DNA from: Gemmatimonadota bacterium
GTDB taxonomy: Bacteria > Gemmatimonadota > Gemmatimonadetes > Gemmatimonadales > Gemmatimonadaceae
DNA: 9,605 bases
Direction: 5' to 3'
Assembly: GCA_947457715.1 (NCBI GenBank)
Contig: CANGXK010000072.1
Coordinates: forward strand, 1-9,605
The position numbers were made by a program, and so were the translations under genes. Below the pieces are notes generated by a model. That model was not told the origin of the DNA. It saw only the letters and a list, made by a program, of their open reading frames with translations, and ran no database searches. The stretch's first letter is position 1. Each line of letters begins with the position of its first letter. Of this stretch, positions 1 through 8,409 are shown piece after piece.

Positions 1-9
1 CGACGTCGG

Positions 10-1626
10 TCAGGGGGCAGTCTCGTGGAACACCACACTCGTCTCGTGCTGGAGCGCGCGACGCAGGGCCCAGGCATCAGAAAACAAGACCACCACATGG
101 CCTTTGTGGTCGAACAGCTTGAGTCGCCCCTGCCCCGTCGCCACGCGCTCCACGTCGGCCTTCGCTCCGGTGATCCAGCGCGGCCAGCGGTACGTCATCT
201 TCTCGAACTTGCACGGTGCGGCATACTCGTGTTCGAGTCGGAAGGCCATCACGTCGAACTGCAACTGACCGACGGCGCCCACGATCGGCTGTGAGCCGGC
301 CGAGGTCTCGGCGAAAAACACCTGGGCCGCCCCCTCCTCGGTGAGCTGACGCAGGCCGCTGTCGAACTGCTTGCGCTTGAGCGGATCGGCCGGAATCGCG
401 CGGGCGAAGTGCTCGGGGGGGAATCGCGGAATGCCCTGAAATTCCAGCTTACCGTCACCGCCCAGCGTGTCGCCGATGCGCAGGTTGCCGCGGTCCATGA
501 TGCCGATCACGTCGCCGGGCCAGGCCTCCTCGATGCTCACACGATCGCGGGCCATGAACTGCTGCGGCGCGGCCAGGCGGAGTGGCTTGCCGCTCCGCTG
601 ATGCAGCACCTGCATGTTGGCGGCAAAGTGGCCGGAGACAATGCGCACGAACGCTACGCGATCGCGATGTTTCGGATCCATGTTCGCCTGAATTTTGAAC
701 ACGAAGCCCGTGAAATCGGTGCGCTCCGGCTCCACGCTGCCGGTGCTCGTTTCGCGCGGTCCCGGCGACGGCGCCAGCTCGAGGAATTCGCGCAAGAACG
801 GTTCGATACCGAAGTTGGTGAGCGCCGAGCCGAAGAATACCGGCGTGAGCGTCCCGTCGATCACACGGTCGTGATCATACGTGTGGCCGGCCGCGTCGAG
901 CAGGTCGATATCGGTCATCAGGCGATCAAACGCGCTCTCGCCCATCGCTTCGACCAGCGCCACGTCGTCGATGCTCACGATCGTGTCGTCCGCCCGGGTG
1001 GCACCGCGGTCACCGCTTCGCTCGAACAAGTGCACTTCGCGCTTCAGGCGGTCGTACACGCCTACGAAGATGTCGTTGTCGAACACGGGCCACGTCGCCG
1101 CGTAGCAGTCGATGCCAAGGTCGGACTCCACGTCCTGGATCAGCTTGAGCGGATCCTCACCGTGACGGTCGCACTTGTTCACGAGCGTGAAGATCGGCGT
1201 GCGACGACGCTTGCACACCTCGAACAGCTGCCGGGTGCGCTCTTCCACGCCGCGCCGGTTGTCGAGCAGCATGATCGCGCAGTCGGCCGCGACCAGCGTG
1301 CGATACGTGTCTTCCGAGAAGTCTTCGTGCCCCGGCGTGTCCAGCAGGTTGAGCTGATAGCCAAGGTACTCGAACTGCAGCACGGAGCTCGTGACCGAGA
1401 TGCCGCGCTCCTGCTCCAGCTTCATCCAGTCGGAGGTGGCGTGGCGGGTGGCGCGCCGGGCCTTGACCGATCCGGCGAGGTGGATAGCCCCGCCGTACAG
1501 GAGCAGCTTTTCCGTGAGCGTGGTCTTCCCGGCATCGGGGTGCGAAATGATCGCAAAGGTCCGACGCCGGGAGATTTCGTGCGCGAGGCGTTCAGCGGCG
1601 ACTTCAGGAGAGACAGCGTCAGTCAT
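10..1626 (-). CDS. prfC: Peptide chain release factor 3 (RF3), translational GTPase
   Basis: Cytoplasmic GTPase that binds the ribosome after peptide release and removes RF1/RF2 so they can be reused. The product is 538 aa; E. coli RF3 is about 529. The GTPase domain is intact: P-loop around residues 28-36 (SHPDAGKTT), switch I region ending GISVTSS (75-81), DTPGHEDF (96-103) and NKCD (150-153). Domain II-like sequence follows (TGFVFKIQANMDPKHRDR). The RF3-specific C-terminal region is recognisable by PRFPPEHFA and VGAVGQLQFDV, a combination that separates RF3 from EF-G. The chosen start gives MTDAVSPEVAAERLAHEISRR, the usual RF3 beginning. The reading frame stays open far upstream, but that stretch overlaps glmS out of frame and is not RF3-like. 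No clear Shine-Dalgarno precedes the ATG. It is the last visible gene of the glmM-glmS-prfC block, 38 nt after the glmS stop, and its terminator would lie outside the window. Confidence 0.96.
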   Translation of the reverse strand: MTDAVSPEVAAERLAHEISRRRTFAIISHPDAGKTTLTEKLLLYGGAIHLAGSVKARRATRHATSDWMKLEQERGISVTSSVLQFEYLGYQLNLLDTPGHEDFSEDTYRTLVAADCAIMLLDNRRGVEERTRQLFEVCKRRRTPIFTLVNKCDRHGEDPLKLIQDVESDLGIDCYAATWPVFDNDIFVGVYDRLKREVHLFERSGDRGATRADDTIVSIDDVALVEAMGESAFDRLMTDIDLLDAAGHTYDHDRVIDGTLTPVFFGSALTNFGIEPFLREFLELAPSPGPRETSTGSVEPERTDFTGFVFKIQANMDPKHRDRVAFVRIVSGHFAANMQVLHQRSGKPLRLAAPQQFMARDRVSIEEAWPGDVIGIMDRGNLRIGDTLGGDGKLEFQGIPRFPPEHFARAIPADPLKRKQFDSGLRQLTEEGAAQVFFAETSAGSQPIVGAVGQLQFDVMAFRLEHEYAAPCKFEKMTYRWPRWITGAKADVERVATGQGRLKLFDHKGHVVVLFSDAWALRRALQHETSVVFHETAP

Positions 1627-1664
1627 GCCGAAAGCTAAGCGCCCGTGGTAGGTATCCGAAACGG

Positions 1665-3491
<1,827 letters not shown>

Positions 3492-3504
3492 GGTCGTTCG
3501 AGGG

Positions 3505-4875
3505 CTAGAGTGATCCGAGAGCCGCCAGCGGCTCCCGGGCCTGCAGGATCAACGTGCGCGCGTCCTGTTCGGACGGCCCTTCGGCAATGACGCGCACGAT
3601 TGGCTCGGTCCCCGACGGGCGCAGGTGCACCCAGCGGTCGGGCCAGTCCAGCCGGAGTCCATCCTGCGTATCGGCCACGGCGTCCGGAAACGCGGCACGC
3701 AGCGCGACATAGACGGCGTCGAGCGGTGCCTTGGGCCGATCCAACTTGTCCTTCACGATCACATACCTCGGCCGCTCCGCGATCAACTGCGAGAGCGGAC
3801 GTGCTTCCTCCAGCATCAATTGCAGCAGCAGCGCCGCGCCAACCGGCGCGTCCCGCCCGAGGTGCATTTCCGGGAGAATCACCCCCCCGTTCCCTTCGCC
3901 GCCGATGGTCGCCCCAAGGTCCCGCATGGCCATGGCCACATTCACCTCACCGACCTTGGCGAAGTGGAAGGGGACGCCCGCCTCCCGGGCGACGTCGGCA
4001 ACGACCTTGCTGGTGGAGAGGTTGGTCACGACCGGTCCCGGACGATGCCGCAGCACGGTGCGCGCGGCGAAGGCGAGGGTGTAGTCCTCGCCCGGCGCGG
4101 TCCCGTCGTCGAGCACCAGCGCCAAGCGATCCACGTCCGGATCGGTCGCAAAGCCGATATCGGCGCCCGTCGCCTTCACCAGCGCCGCCAACTCCCCGAG
4201 GTTCTCGGCGACCGGCTCCGGCGGGCGATGAAACTGCCCGTCGGCTTCCATGTTGATGGCGTACACCTCACAGCCCAACTCGGTCAGCAGCTGCGGCATG
4301 ATGACGCCACCTGCGCCGCGGCAGCAGTCGAGCGCCACACGGAAGCGACGAGCGCGGATGCCGTCCACGTCGAGGTACGGTAGCGCCAGCACCTGATCGA
4401 TGTGCCGCTGCACCGCTTCCGTATCGTGCACGATCTCGCCGAGTGCGTCCCACGTCGCCCGCGGAATCCCGCTGTCCATCAGGGCGCGCATTTCGGCGCC
4501 TTCATCGGCCGACAGGAAGAGCCCTGACGGACCGATAAACTTGAGCGCGTTCCACTCGATCGGATTGTGGCTGGCCGTGATGCCAAGGCCGCCGGCCGCG
4601 TGATGGTGTTCGACCGCCAGCTGAATGGTGGGGGTGGGGGCCATGCCGATGTCGATCACGGTGCAGCCCACCGACTCCAGCGCGCCATGCACGATGCGCG
4701 TGAACATCGGCCCGGAGACCCGGCTGTCACGACCCACGACGATCGTATTCCCGCCGTGCCTGGAGGCCCACGCGCCGAAGGCCGCAGCGAAGGTCGCCAC
4801 GATTTCCGGGGTCAGCCCATACCCGACCCGTCCGCGCACACCGGACACACTCACCATCAGCCCTTCGAAAGCCAT
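3505..4875 (-). CDS. glmM: Phosphoglucosamine mutase (alpha-D-phosphohexomutase family)
   Basis: Likely interconverts glucosamine-6-phosphate and glucosamine-1-phosphate, between GlmS and GlmU on the route to UDP-GlcNAc. The product is 456 aa, normal for the family, and all four phosphohexomutase signatures are present. These are the phosphoserine loop TASHNP with catalytic Ser102, the Mg-binding loop DPDVDR at 245-250, the sugar-specificity loop GEGNGG at 326-331, and the phosphate-binding loop RPSGTEP at 419-425. The N-terminus reads VSVSGVRGRVG instead of the GTDGxRG of E. coli-type GlmM; this variant occurs in other bacterial and archaeal members, where phosphomannomutase activity is also possible. 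The adjacent glmS, 13 nt downstream, favours GlmM, but the sequence alone does not exclude broader substrate use. The start at 4875 is supported by a GAGG 6 nt upstream; an internal ATG at 4857 is less likely. It is the first gene of the block and divergent from the ANL-like gene. Confidence 0.9.
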   Translation of the reverse strand: MAFEGLMVSVSGVRGRVGYGLTPEIVATFAAAFGAWASRHGGNTIVVGRDSRVSGPMFTRIVHGALESVGCTVIDIGMAPTPTIQLAVEHHHAAGGLGITASHNPIEWNALKFIGPSGLFLSADEGAEMRALMDSGIPRATWDALGEIVHDTEAVQRHIDQVLALPYLDVDGIRARRFRVALDCCRGAGGVIMPQLLTELGCEVYAINMEADGQFHRPPEPVAENLGELAALVKATGADIGFATDPDVDRLALVLDDGTAPGEDYTLAFAARTVLRHRPGPVVTNLSTSKVVADVAREAGVPFHFAKVGEVNVAMAMRDLGATIGGEGNGGVILPEMHLGRDAPVGAALLLQLMLEEARPLSQLIAERPRYVIVKDKLDRPKAPLDAVYVALRAAFPDAVADTQDGLRLDWPDRWVHLRPSGTEPIVRVIAEGPSEQDARTLILQAREPLAALGSL

Positions 4876-4881
4876 TTCACG

Positions 4882-4885
4882 CCTC
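4882..4885 (-). promoter_or_regulatory. Shine-Dalgarno of glmM
   Basis: GAGG on the minus strand, 6 nt before the ATG at 4875. It decides the glmM start over the internal ATG at 4857. It is the only well-placed Shine-Dalgarno found for any gene in the window. Confidence 0.6.
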
Positions 4886-4917
4886 GGTTTACCAGCATCT
4901 TTTTCGGGGAATTCCGC

Positions 4918-4946
4918 AAGCTAGGCACACAGTCCCTTCCGGCCAA
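4918..4946 (-). promoter_or_regulatory. Candidate sigma70-type promoter of the glmM-glmS-prfC block
   Basis: On the minus strand TTGGCC (4946-4941) is followed after exactly 17 nt by TAGCTT (4923-4918). These match the sigma70 consensus at 4/6 and 3/6 positions. Transcription would start around 4911, leaving a leader of about 35 nt that contains the GAGG. Spacing and position are good, but the hexamers are weak, so this is a candidate only. Confidence 0.35.
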
Positions 4947-5048
4947 CACACACATGGCCCTCGACTCATCCCAGCGACACAGCGGCCCGCTTGGAGACGA
5001 TTCAGGGGCGGCTCCGTTACGACGGTGGCATCCCCCCCCACTGTGCAC

Positions 5049-5054
5049 TAGTCT
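5049..5054 (+). promoter_or_regulatory. Candidate -10 box (TAGTCT) for the ANL-like gene
   Basis: TAGTCT fits TANNNT and ends 8 nt before the ATG at 5063, so a transcript would begin almost at the start codon (leaderless). No convincing -35 is visible. The would-be spacer contains a run of eight C (5032-5039). Confidence 0.22.
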
Positions 5055-5062
5055 CCACCGGC

Positions 5063-5905
5063 ATGTCTGATCCGCTTGCGCTCCTTCCGCTCGCCATCGC
5101 CGCGGGCGGAGGACAGCTTGGTTCCTTCGATGCGGCCCAACTTGTCGCCGCAGGGGTGACCCTGCTCCAGCGCTCCGCGCCGCTGGTTCGCGCGCTGGCG
5201 GGCAAACGCTCGGCGATTCTGCTCCCCGGGGGCCCCTCTTTTCTCGTGGCACTCGCGGCCTCCGATGGACGGGGGGCTCTACTCCTCGATCCGGGGGCTT
5301 CGCCGGCGTGGATCGCGTGGCAACTGGCGGACGCCGACGTCGGGGCCGTGTTCACCCACGAGGGGCTGGTTCCGTTGCTCCCGGCTGGCACGCCGGTGGC
5401 CCTGCTCGACCACGCCCCACGCGCGGCCCGCGTGATGGCGCCGGGACGCACCATGGACGTCGATCTCGGATCACACCACGGCCTCTCGCTGGAGGGCGAT
5501 ACCGCGACGGAAGGTCGTGAGGAACCCTGTGCCATTTGGTACGCGCCATCGGGACGGCGGGAAGTGCAGTCACATCGTGCCCTGATCGCTGCCGGCCGAG
5601 CGGCGGTCGCCGAGCTATTGCTGACGCCCGTCGATCATGTGCTGTCGTTGCTGCCTGTTCACGAGGCGCCGGCCCTCGCCGTCGGCGTCACCGCACCGCT
5701 CATGGCCGGCGCCCGCGTATCGATCCTCTCGCCGGTCAGCCTAACCGACCTCGCGCACACGGTCGAGCAGGCCGTCGCGCGCGACGGCGTCACGATGCTG
5801 GCCGCGCGGTGGCGCACCGACGCGGAGATTCGTGTGACGGCGTACCGTGCCGATGTGGGCCGGCGGGAGCTCCGCGCTGGGAATCTCGTCGGGCACGAGC
5901 GCTAG
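5063..5905 (+). CDS. Truncated, degenerate AMP-binding (ANL superfamily) protein
   Basis: Related to the N-terminal subdomain of adenylate-forming enzymes (acyl-CoA synthetases, MenE, NRPS A-domains), which activate carboxylates with ATP. The 280-aa product resembles only part of a family that usually has about 480-550 aa. Residues 47-98 (KRSAILLPGGPSFLVALAA, then LLLDPGASPAWIAWQLADADVGAVFT) match the early A-domain core. Residues 157-171 (AIWYAPSGRREVQSH) sit where the A3 loop YTSGTTGxPKGVxxSH belongs, but are about four residues shorter and lack the TTG and PK elements. Residues 195-224 (SLLPVHEAPAL, then APLMAGARVSILSP) match the next core segment. Similarity stops near residue 249; the last 30 residues are not recognisable and the C-terminal lid domain is absent, with nothing like it in other frames before 6077. 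It is therefore a remnant or a protein with a non-enzymatic role. The ATG at 5063 is preferred over a TTG at 4991, which adds 24 low-quality residues. No Shine-Dalgarno is seen. The gene is divergent from glmM. Confidence 0.6.
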   Translation: MSDPLALLPLAIAAGGGQLGSFDAAQLVAAGVTLLQRSAPLVRALAGKRSAILLPGGPSFLVALAASDGRGALLLDPGASPAWIAWQLADADVGAVFTHEGLVPLLPAGTPVALLDHAPRAARVMAPGRTMDVDLGSHHGLSLEGDTATEGREEPCAIWYAPSGRREVQSHRALIAAGRAAVAELLLTPVDHVLSLLPVHEAPALAVGVTAPLMAGARVSILSPVSLTDLAHTVEQAVARDGVTMLAARWRTDAEIRVTAYRADVGRRELRAGNLVGHER

Positions 5906-5907
5906 CC

Positions 5908-5952
5908 GCGCCGGGGGCGTGCGCGCCGGGGGCGTGCGCGCCGGGGGCGTGC
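5908..5952 (+). repeat. Three perfect 15-bp tandem repeats
   Basis: The unit GCGCCGGGGGCGTGC occurs three times in a row without mismatch (5908-5922, 5923-5937, 5938-5952), followed by a 4-nt start of a fourth. It begins 2 nt after the TAG of the ANL-like gene. Each unit can fold into a small hairpin: GCGCC pairs with GGCGT around a GGG loop, with one G-T wobble. The array could slow transcription or act as a weak terminator. It could equally be a replication-slippage product. Confidence 0.9.
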
Positions 5953-6036
5953 GCGCACACCGTGTGATCCGAGCGCGATGCCCAGTTCCCGGGGCGCATC
6001 TGCGCGGGGCAACTCGCCGACGCTCGGTGACGGCAG

Positions 6037-6042
6037 TAGCTT
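6037..6042 (+). promoter_or_regulatory. Candidate -10 box (TAGCTT) for the PLP enzyme
   Basis: TAGCTT, the same hexamer as in the candidate glmM promoter, lies 34 nt before the ATG at 6077. Transcription would start near 6050 and leave a short leader. No good -35 is seen at 16-19 nt upstream, so support is weak. Confidence 0.2.
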
Positions 6043-6076
6043 CCGCCCGCAGTTCGCCTCGGACCACACGGAGCCC

Positions 6077-7246
6077 ATGACGCGCATTTACGACGAAGAC
6101 CTCACGGGTGGCATGGCCACTCGCGCCATCCATGCCGGCCAGCGCCCCGACCCTGTGTCGGGTGCCATCATGACGCCGCTCTATCTCACGTCCACCTACG
6201 TGCAGGAGAGCATCGGCGTCAACAAGGGATACGAGTACGCCCGGGGGAAGAACCCCACCCGTCAGGCCCTCGAACGCAACGTCGCGACGCTCGAGGGAGG
6301 CACGCACGGGTTCGCGTTCGGCAGCGGCATGGGCTGCCTCGACTCGATCATGAAGCTGTTCCGCGCCGGTGATCACATCGTGTGCGGGGAGAACGTGTAC
6401 GGTGGCACGTTCCGTCTGTTCGATCGGATCCTGCGTCATTTCGGATTGTCGTTCACGTATGTGGATACAGATGATCCGCAGCGGGTGGCGGATGCGATGA
6501 CGCCGTCCACGCGAGCCTTGCTCGTGGAGACGCCGACGAACCCCCTCATGCGACTCACCGACCTGGCCGCCATGAGCGACATCGCCAAGCGACACCAGGC
6601 GCTCCTGATCGTGGACAACACCTTCGCGACGCCGATCTTCCAGCGTCCGTTGGAGCTGGGAGCCGACATCGTCTGGCATTCGACTACCAAGTACATCAAT
6701 GGTCACTCGGATATGATCGGCGGCCTCGCCGTCGTGCTGGAGGATGAGCTGGCGGATCGGCTCCAATTCATTTTGAACGCAGCCGGTGCCGTTCCCGGCC
6801 CGTTCGATGCGTGGCTGGCGCTCCGCGGCACCAAGACCCTTCCGCTCCGCATGAAGCAGCACGATCTCAACGGTCGTGCCGTGGGCGCCTGGCTGCTGGA
6901 GCGTCTGGGCGAAGACCGGGTCATCTACCCGGGTCTCGCCCACCATCCCCATCACGAGCTCGCGAAGCGGCAGATGAGCGGCTTCGGCGGCATGATGACG
7001 CTTGACCTCAAGACCATCGACAACGCCCGGAAATTCCTCGAACGGGTGCGGGTGTTCTCGTTGGCCGAGTCGCTGGGCGGCGTCGAAAGCCTCACGAATC
7101 ACCCCTTCACCATGACCCATGGGTCGGTCCCGGCCGACATCAAGATCGCCATGGGCCTGAACGACGGCATGGTGCGCCTGTCGTGCGGCATTGAAGACGC
7201 CGAGGATCTGATCGCCGATCTCGACGGTGCCCTCGAAGGAATCTGA
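6077..7246 (+). CDS. Trans-sulfuration PLP enzyme (cystathionine gamma-lyase/gamma-synthase family)
   Basis: Fold type I PLP enzyme of the Cys/Met metabolism family, cytoplasmic and normally a tetramer. Members form or cleave cystathionine or split other sulfur amino acids. The product is 389 aa, full length. The family start ATRAIHAGQRPDPVSGAIMTPLY is at 14-36. Tyr54 and Arg56 (YEYARGKNPT) contact the cofactor phosphate of the neighbouring subunit. Tyr108 (NVYGGT) stacks on PLP, DNTFATP (180-186) supplies the Asp that binds the pyridine nitrogen, and Lys205 in HSTTKYINGHSD is the Schiff-base lysine. The late segment SLAESLGGVESL resembles gamma-lyase and gamma-synthase. Methionine gamma-lyases usually carry a Cys two residues after the Tyr108 equivalent; here it is Gly, so that activity is unlikely. 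Lyase and synthase cannot be told apart by eye. The start at 6077 is chosen by family alignment; a GGAG lies only 3 nt upstream, too close to be a normal ribosome site. A hairpin follows the stop. Confidence 0.93.
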   Translation: MTRIYDEDLTGGMATRAIHAGQRPDPVSGAIMTPLYLTSTYVQESIGVNKGYEYARGKNPTRQALERNVATLEGGTHGFAFGSGMGCLDSIMKLFRAGDHIVCGENVYGGTFRLFDRILRHFGLSFTYVDTDDPQRVADAMTPSTRALLVETPTNPLMRLTDLAAMSDIAKRHQALLIVDNTFATPIFQRPLELGADIVWHSTTKYINGHSDMIGGLAVVLEDELADRLQFILNAAGAVPGPFDAWLALRGTKTLPLRMKQHDLNGRAVGAWLLERLGEDRVIYPGLAHHPHHELAKRQMSGFGGMMTLDLKTIDNARKFLERVRVFSLAESLGGVESLTNHPFTMTHGSVPADIKIAMGLNDGMVRLSCGIEDAEDLIADLDGALEGI

Positions 7247-7274
7247 CCTCGATTCGCCGCGGTGTGGAACTTGA

Positions 7275-7300
7275 GCACCCTCCCGCCGTAGGGAGGGTGT
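7275..7300 (+). terminator. G/C-rich hairpin after the PLP gene, possible terminator
   Basis: ACCCTCCC (7277-7284) and GGGAGGGT (7291-7298) are perfect complements around the loop GCCGTA. One more C-G pair and a G-T wobble bring the stem to 10 bp. It lies 28 nt after the stop at 7246 and only 15 nt before the next ATG. There is no T-run after the stem, so it may be a terminator of the U-less kind or a structure controlling the downstream gene. Confidence 0.5.
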
Positions 7301-7315
7301 CTCCAGCCCCCGATT

Positions 7316-8389
7316 ATGCCCGCCACACCGCTCACGCAGATCTCGTCGGTCACTTGGGAGCACCCGGCCGACCGAGCCGCCCTGCAGACACTTCGCGTCC
7401 TTCCCGGATTCGACGAGGTGGTGCGCAAGATCGCCGGCGCCTTCGGCGAACGCGGCATCCGCAATCTCTTCCTCGGCGACGCCGTGCTGGTCGGCCCTAC
7501 GCAGCGCCCCATGCTGCATGCGCTCTACCACGACGCGCTGCAGGCGCTCGACTGGCCCAACGCGGGACACCCGATCCCCCAGCTGTATGTCGCCCAGAAT
7601 CCGATCGCCAATGCGGGTGCGGTTGGCTTCGACCAGCCATTCATTGTCATCAATTCCGGCGTGCTCGAACTGCTGGAGCCCGAGGAGCAGCGCTTCATCC
7701 TGGCGCAGCAACTCGGCCATATCATGACGGGGCGCACCACGTATCGTACGATCGCCCTCATCGTGCTGTTCTTCGGCATGAGCGCCCTGCCGCTGCTGGC
7801 GTCGATCGCGCTGCTGCCGTTCCAGCTCGCGCTGCTCGAGTGGTACCGCAAGTCGGAGTTGTCCGCCGACCGCGCGGGCATGCTCGGCACGCAGGATCCG
7901 CGCGCCAGCCTCATGACCTTCCTCAAGCTGGCCGGCGGCCGGGCCTACGGCGACTCGATCGACCTCGATGCGTACCTCGCGCAGGCGGCCGAATACGAAG
8001 TCGGCGGGTCGGCGTGGGACAACGTCATCCAGGCGCTCAACACGGCCCTGCGCGACCATCCGTTCCACACGGTGCGTGCGGGTGAACTGAATCGCTGGCA
8101 GCAGTCGGGCGCCTACGGCGCCATTCTGGGTGGCGACTACATCCGCCGCGGCAGCGAAGCCGAGCGTCCGCTGCGCGCGGATCTCCTCGACGCGAAGGAT
8201 TACTACACCGACAAGGCGAAGGCGGCCGCCGAGACGGTGGGCGACGTGATCAACCGTGCGGCCGATGCGTTCCGTGATGCATTCAAGACGGCGGCGAGTG
8301 CGGCCAGCATGGGCGACGAGATGCCGCCGCCTCCTCCGCCGGCTTCTCCACCGCCACCTCCGACTCCAGAGCCGCCGGTCGGGGTGTGA
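7316..8389 (+). CDS. M48-type membrane metallopeptidase homologue lacking the catalytic HE (probable pseudoprotease)
   Basis: 357 aa. The overall pattern is that of M48 (HtpX/Ste24-like) zinc peptidases. A conserved region before the motif (PQLYVAQNP, then GFDQPFIVINSGVLELL, 89-120) is followed by the motif region EEQRFILAQQLGHIMTGR (123-140), a hydrophobic hairpin of about one or two membrane segments (145-176), and EWYRKSELSADRAG (175-188), where Glu181 is the expected third zinc ligand. In active members the motif is HExxH (AHELGHI). Here residues 131-135 are QQLGH, so the first zinc His and the catalytic Glu are both Gln. The rest of the family pattern is kept, which suggests selection for a binding or scaffold role rather than decay. 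The C-terminus has an Ala-rich amphipathic stretch (about 294-331) and a proline-rich tail (337-354). No signal peptide is seen. The ATG at 7316 has no Shine-Dalgarno at normal spacing; a GGGAGGG lies 18 nt upstream inside a hairpin. Confidence 0.85.
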   Translation: MPATPLTQISSVTWEHPADRAALQTLRVLPGFDEVVRKIAGAFGERGIRNLFLGDAVLVGPTQRPMLHALYHDALQALDWPNAGHPIPQLYVAQNPIANAGAVGFDQPFIVINSGVLELLEPEEQRFILAQQLGHIMTGRTTYRTIALIVLFFGMSALPLLASIALLPFQLALLEWYRKSELSADRAGMLGTQDPRASLMTFLKLAGGRAYGDSIDLDAYLAQAAEYEVGGSAWDNVIQALNTALRDHPFHTVRAGELNRWQQSGAYGAILGGDYIRRGSEAERPLRADLLDAKDYYTDKAKAAAETVGDVINRAADAFRDAFKTAASAASMGDEMPPPPPPASPPPPPTPEPPVGV

Positions 8390-8409
8390 TTTGGTGGTTG
8401 GGTTGAACT

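Larger units (their letters stand above)
4876..5062. other. Divergent intergenic region glmM / ANL-like gene
   Basis: 187 nt that must hold promoters for both directions. It contains the candidate glmM promoter and GAGG, a C8 tract (5032-5039) and a TAGTCT box before the ANL-like gene. No other gene or RNA structure is apparent. Confidence 0.6.
5906..6076 (+). other. Intergenic region between ANL-like gene and PLP enzyme
   Basis: 171 nt holding the 15-bp repeats, a short palindrome CACACCGTGTG (5956-5966) that could be a protein-binding site, and a possible -10 box at 6037. An open frame from the ATG at 5978 runs into the PLP gene, but the added 33 residues (Ser/Arg/Gly-rich) do not look like the family, so I leave this stretch non-coding. 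Confidence 0.5.

Noticed and set aside
409..1638. 409-codon plus-strand frame opposite prfC
   Set aside because: Shadow of RF3: the minus strand encodes an intact GTPase and the plus product has no recognisable domain.
3492..3504. glmS ribozyme/riboswitch
   Set aside because: Only 13 nt separate glmM and glmS, far too short for the ribozyme known from Firmicutes.
4991..5062. TTG start for the ANL-like gene
   Set aside because: It would add 24 residues crossing the C8 tract with no family resemblance; the ATG at 5063 is simpler.
5978..6076. Upstream ATG extending the PLP enzyme by 33 residues
   Set aside because: The added Ser/Arg/Gly-rich residues are not family-like; the family start aligns with the ATG at 6077.
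6398..6409. Methionine gamma-lyase assignment of the PLP enzyme
   Set aside because: The residue two after active-site Tyr108 is Gly, not the Cys typical of methionine gamma-lyases.
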